Positions 12,730-13,847 of a stretch of 13,847 bases of DNA are shown here, in pieces (within the stretch, counting starts at the first letter, position 1; each line of letters starts with the position of its first letter). Origin of the DNA: CAZQKE01 sp964593865 (GTDB taxonomy: Bacteria > Chloroflexota > Anaerolineae > JAAYZQ01); NCBI GenBank assembly GCA_964593865.1, contig CAZQKE010000046.1, forward strand, positions 1 through 13,847, given 5' to 3'. The notes below the pieces were generated by a model. The model ran no database searches. It was given only the letters and a program-made list of their open reading frames with translations, and had not been told where the DNA came from. A program made the translations under genes and the position numbers.

Positions 12730-13847
12730 ATGCGAAGGATCGGGTTTCTGATACTCTTGGGGTTATTGGTTCTGCTGGCTGCCTGCCAGGGTGAGCCGCC
12801 GCCCACCCCCACCGCCATCCCCCTGGCGGCGACGGTCCCGCCGCCGCTCCGCCCGACCCGCCCTCCGGCGACGGCCATGGCGGTTGCGCCTTCGCCCGGC
12901 CCCACGCCGCAAGCGGAGCCGACGACCCCTTTGCCGGAGCCGTCGCCGACGCCGTTGCCGGTCCAGGCCGAGTTGGAAATGAAGCTGGCCCGGCAGACGG
13001 TCATGGGATTCCTAGAACGGCTGCGCCGGGGCGAGTACGCCGCCGCCCGCACCCTCTACCTGACCGAGGAGGCGCGGGCAGGGGAGGCAGGCCGGTTGCT
13101 CGACGGCTGGGCATCCGCCGGGGCGCGGTTGGAGGAGGCGCGGCCGGAGCTGTTCCTGTGGGCCGGGGAGGGCCGCTACGAAGCCCAAGCCGAGTTGCGC
13201 TGGGCGGCATCCGACGCGGACGGCCCGGCAACCCAGACGATGAACCTGGCCCTGGCAGAACAACGGGGCCTGTGGCTGATTGACGAGATGACCCTGGGGC
13301 CGCGCCGGGCGGCGACGCCGACGCCCGGCTCCGCCCGCGAGGGGCGACCGGCGCGGCCTGCCCTCGGCGGCAGGTTGGTCTTTCAGGTCAGCAGCGGCGG
13401 TGACATCTATACCATCGCCGCCGACGGCAGCCGCCTCACCCGCCTGACCGACGGCCTGGACCCGGCCTGGTCGCCCGATGGACGGCAGATCGCTTTTTGC
13501 CGCTGGCGCGAACCGGTGGGCGTCTACCTTGTCTCCCCTGCCGGCGAGAACGAGCGACGGGTGGTACACGGCGTCCGGCCCAAAGAGGTGGCCTGGTCGC
13601 CCGACGGCTCCCGTCTTGCTTTTACGGTAAACTACGGCTCTGACGAACCGACGGAGATCTGCTTCTTTGGCTACTGTTTCACCATCCCCCCCTACTCGGT
13701 GGGCCGGCTGTGGACCGCCGACCTGGCTTCGGGCGACCTGTTGAGCCTGCCCCTGGACGATCAGACGGTTCATTCCCCCACCTGGCGGCCCGATGGACGG
13801 CGCATCGTCTACGCCGGGGATCGGGGGCTGGCCTGGATTGACCTGGA
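12730..13847 (+). CDS. Lipoprotein with TolB-like beta-propeller repeats (3' partial)
   Basis: Secreted lipoprotein running off the right edge; 372 residues are visible. The signal peptide is RRIGFLILLGLLVLLAAC with lipobox LAAC and Cys19. A Pro/Thr/Ala-rich spacer follows (about 22-77). A compact domain (78-191, beginning VQAELEMKLARQTVMGFLERLRRGEY) may be NTF2/DUF4878-like. From 214 there are PD40/WD40-like repeats as in TolB: DIYTIAADG with PAWSPDGRQIAF, GVYLVSPAGE with VAWSPDGSRLAF, and LWTADLASG with PTWRPDGRRIVYAG. GGAGG at 12719-12723, 6 nt before the ATG, fixes the start. It shares orientation with the exporter genes but a 317-bp repeat region lies between, so membership of that operon is uncertain. 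The likely role is binding or sensing at the outer face of the membrane; no catalytic motif is visible. Confidence 0.88.
   Translation, partial: MRRIGFLILLGLLVLLAACQGEPPPTPTAIPLAATVPPPLRPTRPPATAMAVAPSPGPTPQAEPTTPLPEPSPTPLPVQAELEMKLARQTVMGFLERLRRGEYAAARTLYLTEEARAGEAGRLLDGWASAGARLEEARPELFLWAGEGRYEAQAELRWAASDADGPATQTMNLALAEQRGLWLIDEMTLGPRRAATPTPGSAREGRPARPALGGRLVFQVSSGGDIYTIAADGSRLTRLTDGLDPAWSPDGRQIAFCRWREPVGVYLVSPAGENERRVVHGVRPKEVAWSPDGSRLAFTVNYGSDEPTEICFFGYCFTIPPYSVGRLWTADLASGDLLSLPLDDQTVHSPTWRPDGRRIVYAGDRGLAWIDL

Noticed and set aside
12390..12794. ORFs across repeat copy B, including those with YSCIRVFAP segments
   Set aside because: They are translations of the repeat modules; the same peptide segment appears wherever module X is in frame.

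Overview
The window looks like a bacterial chromosome segment of roughly 60% GC. Chloroflexota, probably an Anaerolineae-like lineage, is my best guess. The grounds are inference only: GC-rich codon use, PAS-rich sensor kinases, a Pro/Thr-linker lipoprotein with TolB-type propeller repeats, a long-coiled-coil HlyD adaptor with a MacB-like ABC exporter, and families of short intergenic repeats. No 16S or marker phylogeny is available here.

Layout. (1) 3-4036: two overlapping sensor kinase genes. The first is a PAS-PAS-GAF-HisKA_2-HATPase kinase cut by the left edge. The second is a REC-PAS-PAS-PAS-HisKA-HATPase protein. They share one PAS block that is about 73% identical. (2) 4037-4238: a decayed, inverted copy of a composite repeat. 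(3) 4239-5727: larE and larB, overlapping, for the nickel-pincer nucleotide (NPN) cofactor of lactate racemase-type enzymes; larC and larA are not in the window. (4) 5738-6211, minus strand: a stand-alone tandem ACT-domain protein resembling the regulatory end of aspartokinase, with a near-consensus promoter. (5) 6330-8339: a divergent near-consensus promoter, secG, and a coupled membrane-anchored peptide-binding (SBP_bac_5) protein. (6) 8314-8470: tRNA-Leu(CAG) with its own promoter inside the 3' end of the preceding gene, and a clear terminator. (7) 8503-12412: repeat copy A, a HlyD/MacA-like adaptor, an 18-bp tandem array that can be read as a cationic hexapeptide-repeat ORF, an ABC ATPase and a MacB-type permease. 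(8) 12413-12729: repeat copy B. (9) 12730-end: a lipoprotein with beta-propeller repeats, cut by the right edge.

How the parts may work together. The two kinases probably form one phosphorelay, with the REC domain of the second as a possible target; no DNA-binding output protein is visible. LarE and LarB catalyse two of the three NPN steps. The adaptor, ATPase and permease form a MacAB-like export or envelope complex, and the lipoprotein downstream may be an accessory.

The most unusual material is non-coding or barely coding. A two-module palindromic repeat is present in three places, and one copy supplies the ribosome binding site of the adaptor gene. The 8 x 18 bp array stays in frame inside a 69-codon ORF that has a good Shine-Dalgarno and an ATGA overlap with the ABC ATPase gene.
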